DNA from: Mesorhizobium sp. B2-1-1
GTDB taxonomy: Bacteria; Pseudomonadota; Alphaproteobacteria; Rhizobiales; Rhizobiaceae
Direction: 5' to 3'
Length of the DNA: 64,000 bases
NCBI RefSeq assembly: GCF_006442975.2
Contig: NZ_CP083954.1
Span: forward strand, 1,116,001-1,180,000
The position numbers and the translations under genes were made by a program. Each line of letters opens with the position of its first letter. The first letter of the stretch is position 1. The notes beneath the pieces are model-generated. The model was not told where the DNA came from and searched no databases. It was given only the letters and a program-made list of their open reading frames with translations. Positions 19,920 through 28,534 of this stretch are shown piece by piece.

Positions 19920-20462
19920 ATGACGAGCACGAATTGTTGCCTGACGACGAAGGACTTCGCCGTTCTCGAATTCATGCTGGAGCGCCGACGGGCGTTCGCG
20001 GATCCGATCGTGCGCATGCTCGAACACAAGCTTTCAGGCGCCGATGTCGTGCCGATCGATTCGGTCGGCCCCGACATCGTTACGCTGAACAGCAGGGTGG
20101 TGTTCGGCGTCGATGCCGGTCCCGCCGAGACGCGAACCCTGGTGCAGCACGAGGTGCGCGGGCCGGTCGGCTCGAGCCTGTCGGTCGCAACGAGGCGCGG
20201 GCTCTGCATGCTTGGCATGGCGCAAGGCCAGACGGCAACGGTCGAACACGCCGACGGCAGGCGGGAGTCGATCCTGATCAAGGCCGTGCTTTACCAGCCG
20301 GAAGCTGCCCGGCGCACGATCAAGCAGAAAGACCAGGCTGACGCGCGGCGACCGCACGGGCCCAGGCTCGTCTACAGTGCCGCAGCCGATTGGCGGCCTC
20401 TTGGCGAGACGGCCGGAATGCGGCAGACAGAAGAAGACGACCCCGGTCCCTCGGCGGCGTGA
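19920..20462 (+). CDS. Second GreA/GreB C-domain family protein
   Basis: 180 residues with an N-terminal segment (TTKDFAVLEFMLERRR) and a GreA-like domain (NSRVVFGVDAGPAETRTLV, RRGLCMLGMAQGQTATVEHADG), plus a polar C-terminal tail of about 50 residues without recognised domain. ATG 19920 has GAGG 6 bases upstream. It starts 13 bases after the stop of its paralogue, so the two are cotranscribed. The two share fold features but little identical sequence, so the duplication, if one, is old. Confidence 0.7.
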   Translation: MTSTNCCLTTKDFAVLEFMLERRRAFADPIVRMLEHKLSGADVVPIDSVGPDIVTLNSRVVFGVDAGPAETRTLVQHEVRGPVGSSLSVATRRGLCMLGMAQGQTATVEHADGRRESILIKAVLYQPEAARRTIKQKDQADARRPHGPRLVYSAAADWRPLGETAGMRQTEEDDPGPSAA

Positions 20463-20585
20463 ATGGGCAACGGCGCGTGGTCTCGAAGATCGACATCGAT
20501 TTTCGCTCGGGATCATGCGCAAATCGAAAATACGGCCGCGTCCACGGGCGTCCTGAGGACGCTCGGCGCGGCAAGGAGTGAATGA

Positions 20586-21842
20586 ATGAAAATCATGGTG
20601 CTGGGCAGTGGCGTGATCGGGGTGACCACGGCCTATTATCTCGCCGAGGCTGGCCACGAGGTGACCGTGATCGACCGCCAGAAAGGGCCGGGACTGGAAA
20701 CCAGCTTCGCCAATGCCGGCGAGATTTCGCCCGGCTATGCCTCGCCTTGGGCCGGGCCCGGTATCCCCCTCAAGGCGATCAAATGGCTGCTGATGAAGCA
20801 TGGTCCGCTGGTGGTGCGGCCGGCCTTCGATCCGCATATGTGGACGTGGCTGGTCAAGATGCTGCGCAACTGCACCGCCGAACGCTACGCGGTCAACAAA
20901 TCGCGCATGGTGCCGCTGGCCGAATACAGCCGCGACACGCTGAAGGCGCTGCGCGAGGCGACCGGCATAGCCTATGACGAGCGGACGCAGGGCACGCTGC
21001 AGCTGTTTCGCACGCAAAAGCAGCTCGACGGCACATCAGGCGATGTCGAGGTGCTGAAGAGATATGGCGTGCCCTACGAAATCCTCGACCAAGACGGCTG
21101 CATCGCGGCGGAACCGGCTCTGGCCGCGGTGCGCGAAAAATTCGTCGGCGGCCTGAGGCTGCCGGGCGACGAGACCGGTGACTGCAAGATGTTCACCGAC
21201 AGGCTGGCCGAGCTTTGCGTGGCACGCGGGGTCAAGTTCGAATACGACACGACGATATGGCGCGTCATCCGCAGCCGCAACCGCGTCAACAATATGAGCA
21301 CCAGCAAGGGCTGGCTGTCCGCCGATGCCTATGTGATGGCGCTGGGCAGCTATTCGGCGGACTTCATGCGCCGGATGAAGCGGCCGATCCCGGTCTATCC
21401 GGTCAAGGGCTATTCGATCACGGTGCCGATCAAGGATGCCGCCGCCGCACCGGTGTCGACGGTGATGGACGAAACCTACAAGGTCGCGATCACGAGGCTC
21501 GGCGACCGCATCCGCGTCGGCGGCACGGCCGAGATTTCCGGGTTCGACCTCCGGCTGCACGAATCGCGACGGCGCACGCTCGAACACTCGGTCGGCGACC
21601 TGTTCCCGGGAGCCGGCGCCATGCGGGAGGCGACGTTCTGGTGCGGCCTGCGGCCGATGACGCCGGACGGGCCGCCGCTGATCGGGCGCACGGAGCTTTC
21701 CAATCTCTACCTCAACACCGGCCATGGAACGCTCGGCTGGACCATGGCCTGCGGCTCGGCCAAGGTGCTGGCCGACATCATCTCGAACAAAGTGCCCGAT
21801 ATCGACGCCCGCGCGCTGGCGCAGGAGCGCTATCTGAAATAG
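20586..21842 (+). CDS. dadA: D-amino acid dehydrogenase, small subunit (DadA)
   Basis: FAD enzyme at the inner membrane that oxidises D-alanine and other D-amino acids to keto acids and passes electrons to quinones. N-terminal dinucleotide-binding motif [19 protein letters not shown], then [21 protein letters not shown], and the C-terminal [29 protein letters not shown]. The length is 418 residues. Together with alr it forms the usual L-alanine catabolic pair. Confidence 0.95.
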   Translation: MKIMVLGSGVIGVTTAYYLAEAGHEVTVIDRQKGPGLETSFANAGEISPGYASPWAGPGIPLKAIKWLLMKHGPLVVRPAFDPHMWTWLVKMLRNCTAERYAVNKSRMVPLAEYSRDTLKALREATGIAYDERTQGTLQLFRTQKQLDGTSGDVEVLKRYGVPYEILDQDGCIAAEPALAAVREKFVGGLRLPGDETGDCKMFTDRLAELCVARGVKFEYDTTIWRVIRSRNRVNNMSTSKGWLSADAYVMALGSYSADFMRRMKRPIPVYPVKGYSITVPIKDAAAAPVSTVMDETYKVAITRLGDRIRVGGTAEISGFDLRLHESRRRTLEHSVGDLFPGAGAMREATFWCGLRPMTPDGPPLIGRTELSNLYLNTGHGTLGWTMACGSAKVLADIISNKVPDIDARALAQERYLK

Positions 21843-21887
21843 ACGCCGCCCGCTCGCCATCGGCGGGTGCGGCCGGGGGATATCGCG

Positions 21888-22067
21888 TCAGAACGCCTGT
21901 TTCACCCAGCCCTCGTCGAACAGCAGCCGGTAAGCCCACGGGATGGTCACTTCGGTGGCGACCGATTGGAATGGGCGAGATACTCGTCATCTGGCGAAGA
22001 AGGCGGGGTCGAGCACCATCATGCCGTTCTCCGTGTCGTGGAAGAAGCTGCGATGGCCGACATGCGT
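21888..22067 (-). pseudogene. Possible relic of an unidentified gene
   Basis: One minus-strand frame reads coding-like sequence on both sides of a single TGA: SFFHDTENGMMVLDPAFFAR, then EVTIPWAYRLLFDEGWVKQAF before a final stop. There is no start, and it runs into the LysR 3' end. The composition looks protein-like, but I cannot name a family. Confidence 0.3.
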
Positions 22068-22948
22068 CAGACGAAAAGATTTCTCTCCCGCTCCACCGCC
22101 TTTGTAATGAAGGAGGCGACGATCTGGACGCGGCGCAGCGGCCTGACCGATTCGTGATAGACCAGCCAGTAGGCACGGCGGATGGGCGCCACCACGTCGA
22201 CGGCCACCAATTCCGGCATCGAGCGGGCGACGAAAGTGTGCAGGATGCCGATGCCGGCGCCCGACCGCACCGCTTCGGCCTGCCCGAGCGCGGAGGAAAT
22301 GGCGAAGCTGGTGCGCCAGTCAGCGCTGAATTCGGCGGCGTAGTCGAGCGACGGGCTGACGATGAGGTCCGGCACATAGCCGATCAATTTATGCCGTCCC
22401 AGCTCGGCAGCGGTCTGGGGCAGGCCGTGGGCTTCAGCATAGGCACGCGAGGCAAACAGGCCGAGCGAGTAGTCGACCAGCTTGCCCGCTACCAGCCGGC
22501 CCTCGGTCGGGCGCTCGACGGTGATGGCAATGTCGGCCTCGCGGCGAGACAGGGAGAAGGAGCGCGGCACCGGTACGAGCTGAATCGTCAATTCACGGTG
22601 CAGCGCGGTCAGTGCGCCGAGGCGCCGGGCGAGGAATGCGACGCCAAACCCGTCCGGCGCACCGATCCGCACCGTGCCCGAAACGTCGTCGCCTTCGCCC
22701 GATATTGTCGAGCGGGCGGCGATCATGTCGCCCTCCATGCGCTCGGCAATATCGAGGAAACGCTCGCCGGCGGGCGTCAGCTCGCTGCCGGTGGTCAGCC
22801 GGCGAAAGAGTTTCGTGCGCAGCGCGTCTTCAAGTGCGGCGATGCGGCGCGAGACGGTGGCGTGGTTGAGTTCCAGCCGCCTGGCGGCGCCAAGGATTTG
22901 CCCGGCGCGCGCCACGGCGAGAAAGATGCGGACGTCATCCCAGTTCAT
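22067..22948 (-). CDS. LysR family transcriptional regulator
   Basis: N-terminal winged helix-turn-helix (MNWDDVRIFLAVARAG..AARRLELNHATVSRRIAALED) and C-terminal effector domain (GTVRIGAPDGFGVAFLARR) give 293 residues. I chose the ATG of MNWDD because GGAGGG precedes it; the frame extends upstream into a repeat. It is divergent from mmsA, but a palindromic repeat lies between them, so its target is not clear from position. Confidence 0.9.
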   Translation of the reverse strand: MNWDDVRIFLAVARAGQILGAARRLELNHATVSRRIAALEDALRTKLFRRLTTGSELTPAGERFLDIAERMEGDMIAARSTISGEGDDVSGTVRIGAPDGFGVAFLARRLGALTALHRELTIQLVPVPRSFSLSRREADIAITVERPTEGRLVAGKLVDYSLGLFASRAYAEAHGLPQTAAELGRHKLIGYVPDLIVSPSLDYAAEFSADWRTSFAISSALGQAEAVRSGAGIGILHTFVARSMPELVAVDVVAPIRRAYWLVYHESVRPLRRVQIVASFITKAVERERNLFV

Positions 22949-22951
22949 TTT

Positions 22952-23117
22952 ACCCTCCCTTTGTGGGAGGTCGATCCGCGTAGCGGAGCGGGGTAGGGGC
23001 GACGCCGGCGCTTGATCCCCACCCCGTCGAACGATCTCCGCTCCGCTCCGACGGCTCGCCGACCTCCCCACAAGGGGGAGGGTGAAGGCAGGGGAGATGT
23101 CCGGCAGGACAGAGGGG
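22952..23117. repeat. Palindromic repeat plus one arm of family A
   Basis: The arms ACCCTCCCTTTGTGGGAGGT and its mirror ending 23083 enclose smaller inverted repeats of GGAGCGGGG type. Directly after, 23091-23117 matches the right arm of the element upstream of nadD (GGGGAGATGTCCGGCAGGAC). The remaining 180 bases before mmsA hold nothing else that I recognise. Confidence 0.8.
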
Positions 23118-23299
23118 CGTGAAGGAACTCAATCTATCAATCCGTGAACGTCATCTTTGTGACCCTTCTCATTTGCGAGAATTGATGCTCTCCCGTCAAC
23201 CGCTGTCTATTTTCTGCACAACGGTTGCGTTCTCCCTCGCGTTGCCATCGGCGTGCCAAAGGCGGACAATGCACCATCATAAACACAGGGAGAGACATC

Positions 23300-24796
23300 A
23301 TGATCGAATACGGTCATTTCATCGGCGGCAAGCGTGTCGCCGGCACCAGCGGCCGCAAGCAGGACGTGATGCAGCCGATGGACGGCTCCGTGCGCGGCAC
23401 GGTGGCGCTGGCCTCGCAGGCGGAACTGCGCGCGGCGGTCGAGAACGCCAAGGCGGCGCAGCCGAAATGGGCCGCGACCAACCCGCAGCGCCGCGTGCGC
23501 GTCCTTATGAAGTTCCTTGAACTGGTCGCCCGCGACTATGACGAACTGGCCGACATCCTGGCGCGAGAGCACGGCAAGACGATCGCCGATGCCAGGGGCG
23601 ACATCCAGCGCGGCCTCGAAGTGGTCGAGGTCTGCATCGGCGCGCCGCACATGATGAAGGGTGAATTCACCGACGGTGCCGGCCCCGGCATCGACGTCTA
23701 TTCGATGCGCCAGCCGCTCGGCGTCGTCGCCGGCATCACGCCGTTCAACTTTCCGGCGATGATCCCGCTGTGGAAGATCGCGCCGGCGATCGCCTGCGGC
23801 AACGCCTTCATCCTGAAGCCTTCCGAGCGCGACCCGGGCGTGCCGATCCGCATCGCCGAGCTGTTCATCGAGGCGGGCCTGCCTGCCGGTATCCTCAATG
23901 TCGTCAACGGCGACAAGGAAGTCGTCGACGCCATCCTTGACGACCCCGATATCAAGGCTATCGGCTTCGTCGGCTCGACGCCGATCGCTCATTACATCTA
24001 TTCGCGCGGCACTGCGTCGGGAAAACGCGTGCAGTGCTTCGGCGGCGCCAAGAACCACATGATCATCATGCCCGACGCCGACATGGACCAGACCGTCGAT
24101 GCACTGATCGGCGCGGGCTACGGATCGGCCGGCGAGCGCTGCATGGCGATCTCGGTGGCGGTCCCTGTCGGCAACGACACCGCCAACCGGCTGATGGAAA
24201 AACTGGTGCCGCGCGTCGAAAGCCTGAAGGTCGGCCCCTCGACGGATTCCGCCGCCGATTTTGGCCCGCTGGTCACCGCTCAGGCGCTGGAGCGGGTGAA
24301 GGGCTATGTCGATATCGGCGTCAAGGAAGGCGCCAAGCTGGTCGTCGACGGTCGCGGCTTCAAGATGCAGGGCTACGAGAACGGCTACTATATGGGCGGC
24401 TGCCTGTTCGACAACGTCACGTCGGACATGCGCATCTACAAGGAAGAGATCTTCGGGCCGGTGCTGTCGGTGGTGCGCGCGCCGACCTACGAGAACGCCA
24501 TCAAGCTCGCCAATGACCACGAGATGGGCAATGGCGTCGCCATCTACACGCGCGACGGCGACGCCGCGCGAGACTTTGCTTCCAGGGTTCAGGTCGGCAT
24601 GGTCGGCGTCAACGTGCCGATCCCGGTGCCGATCGCCTACTACACGTTCGGTGGCTGGAAGGCGTCGTCCTTCGGCGATCTCAACCAGCACGGTCCGGAC
24701 GCGTTCCGCTTCTACACCAAGACCAAGACGGTCACCTCGCGCTGGCCGTCCGGCATCAAGGACGGGGCCGAGTTCGTCATCCCGACGATGAACTAG
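23300..24796 (+). CDS. mmsA: Methylmalonate-semialdehyde dehydrogenase (CoA-acylating)
   Basis: Converts methylmalonate semialdehyde to propionyl-CoA, and malonate semialdehyde to acetyl-CoA, in valine, beta-alanine and inositol catabolism. ALDH fold of 498 residues: ITPFNFPAMIPLW, FILKPSERDPG, GAKNHMIIMPDAD (typical of MmsA) and catalytic C281 in GSAGERCMAIS. The start has AGGGAGA upstream. Its 3' end is partly duplicated downstream. Confidence 0.95.
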   Translation: MIEYGHFIGGKRVAGTSGRKQDVMQPMDGSVRGTVALASQAELRAAVENAKAAQPKWAATNPQRRVRVLMKFLELVARDYDELADILAREHGKTIADARGDIQRGLEVVEVCIGAPHMMKGEFTDGAGPGIDVYSMRQPLGVVAGITPFNFPAMIPLWKIAPAIACGNAFILKPSERDPGVPIRIAELFIEAGLPAGILNVVNGDKEVVDAILDDPDIKAIGFVGSTPIAHYIYSRGTASGKRVQCFGGAKNHMIIMPDADMDQTVDALIGAGYGSAGERCMAISVAVPVGNDTANRLMEKLVPRVESLKVGPSTDSAADFGPLVTAQALERVKGYVDIGVKEGAKLVVDGRGFKMQGYENGYYMGGCLFDNVTSDMRIYKEEIFGPVLSVVRAPTYENAIKLANDHEMGNGVAIYTRDGDAARDFASRVQVGMVGVNVPIPVPIAYYTFGGWKASSFGDLNQHGPDAFRFYTKTKTVTSRWPSGIKDGAEFVIPTMN

Positions 24797-24944
24797 CCGG
24801 ACGCTTGTCTGCTTGCGCGTCCTCGCCTTCGGCTGCGGGGCGCGCGGGCCGGCATCAAGGACGGGGCCGAGTTCGTCATCCCGACGATGAACTAGCCGGA
24901 CGCTTGTCCGCTTGCGCGTCCTTCGGCTGCGGCCGCGCGGGCCG
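24750..24944 (+). repeat. 99-bp tandem duplication of the mmsA 3' end
   Basis: The segment from 24750, which includes the last 15 mmsA codons, its stop and about 52 further bases, recurs from 24849. The second copy is about 5 bases shorter, with a few differences in its last third. The coding part is identical in both, so the event is recent. The second copy carries an orphan in-frame mmsA tail. Confidence 0.92.
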
Positions 24945-24965
24945 GCAGGACCACCCAAAAATCTA

Positions 24966-24999
24966 CGGCCCGAGTCCCCTGGCTCGGGCCGTTTATTTT
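24966..24999 (+). terminator. Terminator of mmsA
   Basis: A 9-bp perfect stem CGGCCCGAG/CTCGGGCCG with an 8-base loop is followed by TTTATTTT. The remaining bases up to 25137 hold no supported gene. Confidence 0.8.
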
Positions 25000-25137
25000 G
25001 CAAACGCTAATGTGATGGAACCGGCGAGGGCGCCAGGACTTAGAGCTACGATCCTGCCCTGGAGGAGGCATGGAAGGCAACCAGAGCGCCGACGGCTGAC
25101 CGTTAGCATCGCATCGTCGGGCGCAAGGAGGTGTCCG

Positions 25138-25437
25138 ATGGCACAACGTCTTATGTCCATGCTGCTATGCGCCGCGGCGGCGCTATCGATAGGGCCGGCG
25201 AATGCAGCCGGCCAATGTGCGGCACGCGCCGACATCGTCAAGGCGCTCGGCGAGAATTTCCACGAAAGCGAGGCCGGGCGTGGTCTGATCAATCCCAACG
25301 TGGTGCTTGAGGTGTTCGTTTCCGAACAGGGCAGTTGGACCGTCCTCGCCTCCGACACCAAGGGCCAGAGTTGCATCCTGTCCGTCGGCGAGGGCTGGGA
25401 CAGCCCGACGATCAAGGCGGCCTTGCCAGGAGCCTGA
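25138..25437 (+). CDS. Small secreted or periplasmic protein of unknown function
   Basis: 99 residues with a clear signal peptide (LLCAAAALSIGPANA, cleavage likely after ANA) and a mature part of about 75 residues holding two cysteines. The start is firm: AAGGAGG lies 6 bases upstream. The mature segment (VVLEVFVSEQGSWTVLASD, GQSCILSVGEGW) resembles small conserved alphaproteobacterial secreted proteins, but I cannot assign a function. It stands alone between the mmsA terminator and the convergent GntR gene. Confidence 0.65.
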   Translation: MAQRLMSMLLCAAAALSIGPANAAGQCAARADIVKALGENFHESEAGRGLINPNVVLEVFVSEQGSWTVLASDTKGQSCILSVGEGWDSPTIKAALPGA

Positions 25438-25522
25438 GCCTCATCGCGTCGAAGCGGTTCAGGCGACGCGTAGTCTTGGGCATGCACTGTCCTGAACCGA
25501 GGTCGGTGTCGGGCGGTATGCT

Positions 25523-26173
25523 TCAACGTGTGGCGGCCGCCTCGGCATGGGCGCGCAGCAATGCCATCAGCCGCTTGGCATCCTTCGCGGCGGCTTCCTC
25601 GTCACCGTCGACAATCGAGCGGATCAGCGCGACGTGATGTTCGGCCGATTCCGCCAGGCCGGTATCGGCCTTGTAGCGGAACCAGAAGCGGCGGCTATGG
25701 GTCTGCAGCGGGGCAGCCAGCCTGGCCGCGAACGGGTTGTCGGCAGCCCGCGCCAGCGCCTCGTCCAGCGTCTTGTCGGCCTGGATGAAGGCAAGCACGT
25801 TGCCGGAGATGACAGCCTTCTGCATGGCAAGCGCGGCATCGTGGAAGAGGTCGGCTGCGTCGCGGGTGACGAAGCGCGCCGCGGAGCGGGCCAGCACCAC
25901 CTCGACGCCGCGGCGCGCGTCGAGGACGCGCAGCCAGTCGCCGGGGTGCAGCGGCGCGATGGCGATGCCTGCGCGCGGCCGCACGTCGAGCAGTCCTTCC
26001 CAGGCCAGCCTCTGGATCGCCTCGCGCACCGGCGTACGGCCGAGCGCCAGCTTCTCGATCAGGCCGCCTTCAGTGACGAAACTCGCCGGCGCCAGTTCGA
26101 GCGTGACAATCATATGCTCGAGCATGCGATAGGCCTTGGTCGCAGCCGGCTCGAACGCAGCGCTCATTTGCAT
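25523..26173 (-). CDS. GntR family regulator (FadR-type C-domain)
   Basis: N-terminal winged helix (KAYRMLEHMIVTLELAPASFVTEGGLIEKLALGRTPVREAIQRL) with the GRTPVREA signature, and an all-helical FCD-like ligand domain. 216 residues from ATG 26173; an upstream in-frame ATG at 26215 lies inside the operator region and is unlikely. Divergent from the DapA-like gene with shared operators, so it probably represses both. By context the ligand may be hydroxyproline or an intermediate. Confidence 0.9.
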   Translation of the reverse strand: MQMSAAFEPAATKAYRMLEHMIVTLELAPASFVTEGGLIEKLALGRTPVREAIQRLAWEGLLDVRPRAGIAIAPLHPGDWLRVLDARRGVEVVLARSAARFVTRDAADLFHDAALAMQKAVISGNVLAFIQADKTLDEALARAADNPFAARLAAPLQTHSRRFWFRYKADTGLAESAEHHVALIRSIVDGDEEAAAKDAKRLMALLRAHAEAAATR

Positions 26174-26193
26174 GGATATCAAAGGCAGTCTCC

Positions 26194-26214
26194 TGATATA
26201 TTTTGCATATATCA
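26194..26214. promoter_or_regulatory. GntR operator 1
   Basis: Perfect inverted repeat TGATATAT-TTTGC-ATATATCA, 21 bases upstream of the GntR start. AT-rich against GC-rich surroundings. Confidence 0.7.
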
Positions 26215-26228
26215 TAGGAGAATCCGTG

Positions 26229-26257
26229 TTGACAGCGGCTTTCTTAATAGATATACG
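26229..26257 (+). promoter_or_regulatory. Promoter of the DapA-like operon
   Basis: Consensus -35 TTGACA (26229-26234), 17-base spacer, and TATACG (26252-26257). The start point would lie within operator 2. Confidence 0.65.
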
Positions 26258-26258
26258 G

Positions 26259-26270
26259 CTGATATATCAG
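26259..26270. promoter_or_regulatory. GntR operator 2
   Basis: Perfect 12-bp palindrome CTGATATATCAG at the expected transcription start of the DapA-like gene. It contains the TGATATAT half-site of operator 1, so binding here would block initiation. Confidence 0.7.
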
Positions 26271-26283
26271 AGGAGCGATGACC

Positions 26284-27177
26284 ATGTGGACCGGAGTTTT
26301 CCCAGCCGTCACGACTAAATTCACCACGGACGACCGCCTCGACCATGCCGAGATGGAGCGCTGCTTCGGCTTGCAGATGGAGGCCGGCTGCGACGGCATC
26401 ATCGTCTGCGGATCGCTCGGCGAAGGGCCGATGCTGTCCCATGACGAAAAGATTGAAGTGCTGAAAACCGCGCAGAAGGTGGCTGGCAAGAAACCGGTGC
26501 TGCTGACGGTGAACGAGGCGGGGACACGCGAGGCCGCCAGCATCGCCCGCCGCGCCGCCAAGGAAGGCGCCAACGGCCTGATGGTGGTGCCCAGCCCGAT
26601 CTACCATACCAATGCGGAAGAGACGGTGGCGGCGCTGCGCGCCGTCGCGGAGGCCGGCGACTTGCCGGTCATGATCTATTCCAACCGGCTCGCCTACCGC
26701 GTGGATGTCACCGTCGACCAGATGGAGGAGCTGGCGTCGGACGAGCGCTTCGTCGCCATCAAGGAATCCTCCGACGACATCAGGCGCTCGACCGAGATCA
26801 TCAATCGCCTGGGCAGCCGCTACGACCTGTTTACCGGCGTCGACAATCTCGCTTTCGAGGCGCTGTCGGTGGGCGCCATCGGCTGGGTGGCCGGTCTCGT
26901 CACCGCCTTCCCGCGCGAGACGGTGGCGATCTACCAGCTGATGCAGCGGGGCCGCCGCGAAGAGGCGCTCGCCATCTATCGCTGGTTCCGGCCGCTGCTT
27001 GATCTCGACGTCTCGACCTATCTGGTGCAGAACATCAAGCTTGCCGAGGTGTTCGCCATTCAAACCAACGACCGCGTCCGCATGCCGCGCCAGCCGCTGT
27101 CGGGCGAGCGCCGCAAGGCGGTCGAGAAGATCGTCAAGGACGCACTGGCGGTGCGGCCGACACTACCGGCGTTCTGA
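26284..27177 (+). CDS. DapA-family lyase/deaminase, probably pyrroline-4-hydroxy-2-carboxylate deaminase
   Basis: TIM-barrel Schiff-base enzyme of the DHDPS/NAL family. Y132 in IYSNRLAY and K160 in FVAIKESSDD match the catalytic Tyr and Lys of the family; CGSLGEGPML is the substrate loop. The usual lysine-pathway DapA would not be under its own GntR or beside an epimerase, so by context it is the deaminase of hydroxyproline catabolism (inference). 297 residues from ATG 26284, which has AGGAG 8 bases upstream; ATG 26278 is possible. Confidence 0.85.
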   Translation: MWTGVFPAVTTKFTTDDRLDHAEMERCFGLQMEAGCDGIIVCGSLGEGPMLSHDEKIEVLKTAQKVAGKKPVLLTVNEAGTREAASIARRAAKEGANGLMVVPSPIYHTNAEETVAALRAVAEAGDLPVMIYSNRLAYRVDVTVDQMEELASDERFVAIKESSDDIRRSTEIINRLGSRYDLFTGVDNLAFEALSVGAIGWVAGLVTAFPRETVAIYQLMQRGRREEALAIYRWFRPLLDLDVSTYLVQNIKLAEVFAIQTNDRVRMPRQPLSGERRKAVEKIVKDALAVRPTLPAF

Positions 27178-27204
27178 GGCTTTCTTCCGAGAGGCGGCGC
27201 CCAG

Positions 27205-28518
27205 GTGACAGGAAGTTCCAAATCGATGGAAGCGCGGCGGCGCCCCGCCCTGCGGGCGTCTTCTCCCCGTGAACAGGGAGAAGAAATAGATATCGCCATC
27301 GTCGGCGGCGGCATCATCGGCATCTGCGCGGCGGCGTTTCTTGCCGAGGCGGGGCGAAACGTCACGGTCTACGACCGCACCGGCATCTGCGAGGAGACGA
27401 GCTCCGGCAATGCCGCCGCCTTCGCCTTTTCCGACGTGCTGCCACTGGCGCACAAGGGCATGCTCCGGCAATTGCCGAAATGGCTGGCCGATCCGCTCGG
27501 CCCGCTCGCCATCCCGCCCACCTACCTGCCGAAGCTGCTGCCCTGGCTGATCCGCTTCTGGCGTGCCGGCTCGGCGAAGCACTACGAGGCTGGCCTGGCG
27601 GCGCAGGCCGCAATGATGGCGCTCGCCGAGGCCGAATGGATGGGCCTGCTCGACCGCTCCGGCACGAGGCGGATGCTGCGCGAGGATGGCTCGCTCGAAC
27701 TCTACGAAAGCGGGGCCGAATTCCAGGCCTCGCTGTCCGGCTGGGCGGCGCGCCAGCGCTTCGGCATCGGCTTCCGCCATGTCGGCGGCGAGGAGCTGGC
27801 GGAGCTGCAGCCCGGCCTGTCGCCGCGCTTCGGCAAAGGCACGTTCGTGCCGGGCTGGAAGACAATCGCCGATCCAAAACTGCTCGGCAAGGCGATCTGG
27901 GACTATGCGCAATCCAAGGGCGCGCGGTTCGAGAAGGCCCGCATCGCCGGCGTCGCCGCGGACGGGAACGGCGCGACGTTGACGCTGGCCGACGGCACGA
28001 CGCGGCAAGCCCGGCACCTGGTCGTCACCGCCGGCGCCTGGTCGCATCTGCTGGCGCGGCAGCTCGGCGATCGCATTCCGCTCGAAACCGAGCGCGGCTA
28101 CAACACGACGTTGCCAAAGGCCGCCTTCGAGGTGAAGCGGATGCTGATCTTCTCCGGCCAAGGCTTCGTCATCACGCCGCTCGACACGGGCCTGCGCATC
28201 GGCGGCGCGGTTGAGCTCGGCGGCATCGAGCGGCCGCCCAACTACGCGCGCTCGAAGGCGCTGCTGCGCAAGGCGCAAGACTTCCTGCCGGGCCTCGATC
28301 CTTCGGGCGGACGCGAATGGATGGGGTTTCGTCCCTCGCTGCCGGATTCATTGCCTGTCGTCGGCCGCGCATCGGGAAGCCGGCCGGTGGTCTACGCTTT
28401 CGGCCACGGCCATCTTGGCCTGACTCAGGCTGCTGCGACGGGACGGTTGATCCGCGAGCTTGTCCTGGGGCAGACTCCGCCGATCGACGTGGCCCCCTTC
28501 AGTCCACAACGGTTTTGA
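27205..28518 (+). CDS. FAD-dependent D-amino acid oxidoreductase (DadA-like; possible D-hydroxyproline dehydrogenase)
   Basis: DAAO-superfamily enzyme: IAIVGGGIIGICAAAFLAEAG is the FAD motif; TSSGNAAAFAFSD and the C-terminal GFRPSLPDSLPVVG..FGHGHLGLTQA match DadA-like proteins. In the pathway it would oxidise cis-4-hydroxy-D-proline to the pyrroline substrate of the preceding enzyme. The first ~25 residues (ALRASSPREQGEE) are encoded by a hairpin repeat and are not family-like. Start GTG 27205 or ATG 27226; the true N-terminus is uncertain. It ends 16 bases before the epimerase. Confidence 0.85.
   Translation: MTGSSKSMEARRRPALRASSPREQGEEIDIAIVGGGIIGICAAAFLAEAGRNVTVYDRTGICEETSSGNAAAFAFSDVLPLAHKGMLRQLPKWLADPLGPLAIPPTYLPKLLPWLIRFWRAGSAKHYEAGLAAQAAMMALAEAEWMGLLDRSGTRRMLREDGSLELYESGAEFQASLSGWAARQRFGIGFRHVGGEELAELQPGLSPRFGKGTFVPGWKTIADPKLLGKAIWDYAQSKGARFEKARIAGVAADGNGATLTLADGTTRQARHLVVTAGAWSHLLARQLGDRIPLETERGYNTTLPKAAFEVKRMLIFSGQGFVITPLDTGLRIGGAVELGGIERPPNYARSKALLRKAQDFLPGLDPSGGREWMGFRPSLPDSLPVVGRASGSRPVVYAFGHGHLGLTQAAATGRLIRELVLGQTPPIDVAPFSPQRF
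27260..27283. repeat. Hairpin repeat inside the 5' end of the oxidoreductase gene
   Basis: CTTCTCCC and GGGAGAAG form a perfect 8-bp stem with an 8-base loop. The flanking GCCCTGCGGGC is a second small hairpin. Such units are common intergenic repeats in Mesorhizobium-like genomes; here it is read as codons. Confidence 0.7.
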
Positions 28519-28534
28519 TTTTTCGAGGAGCGTC

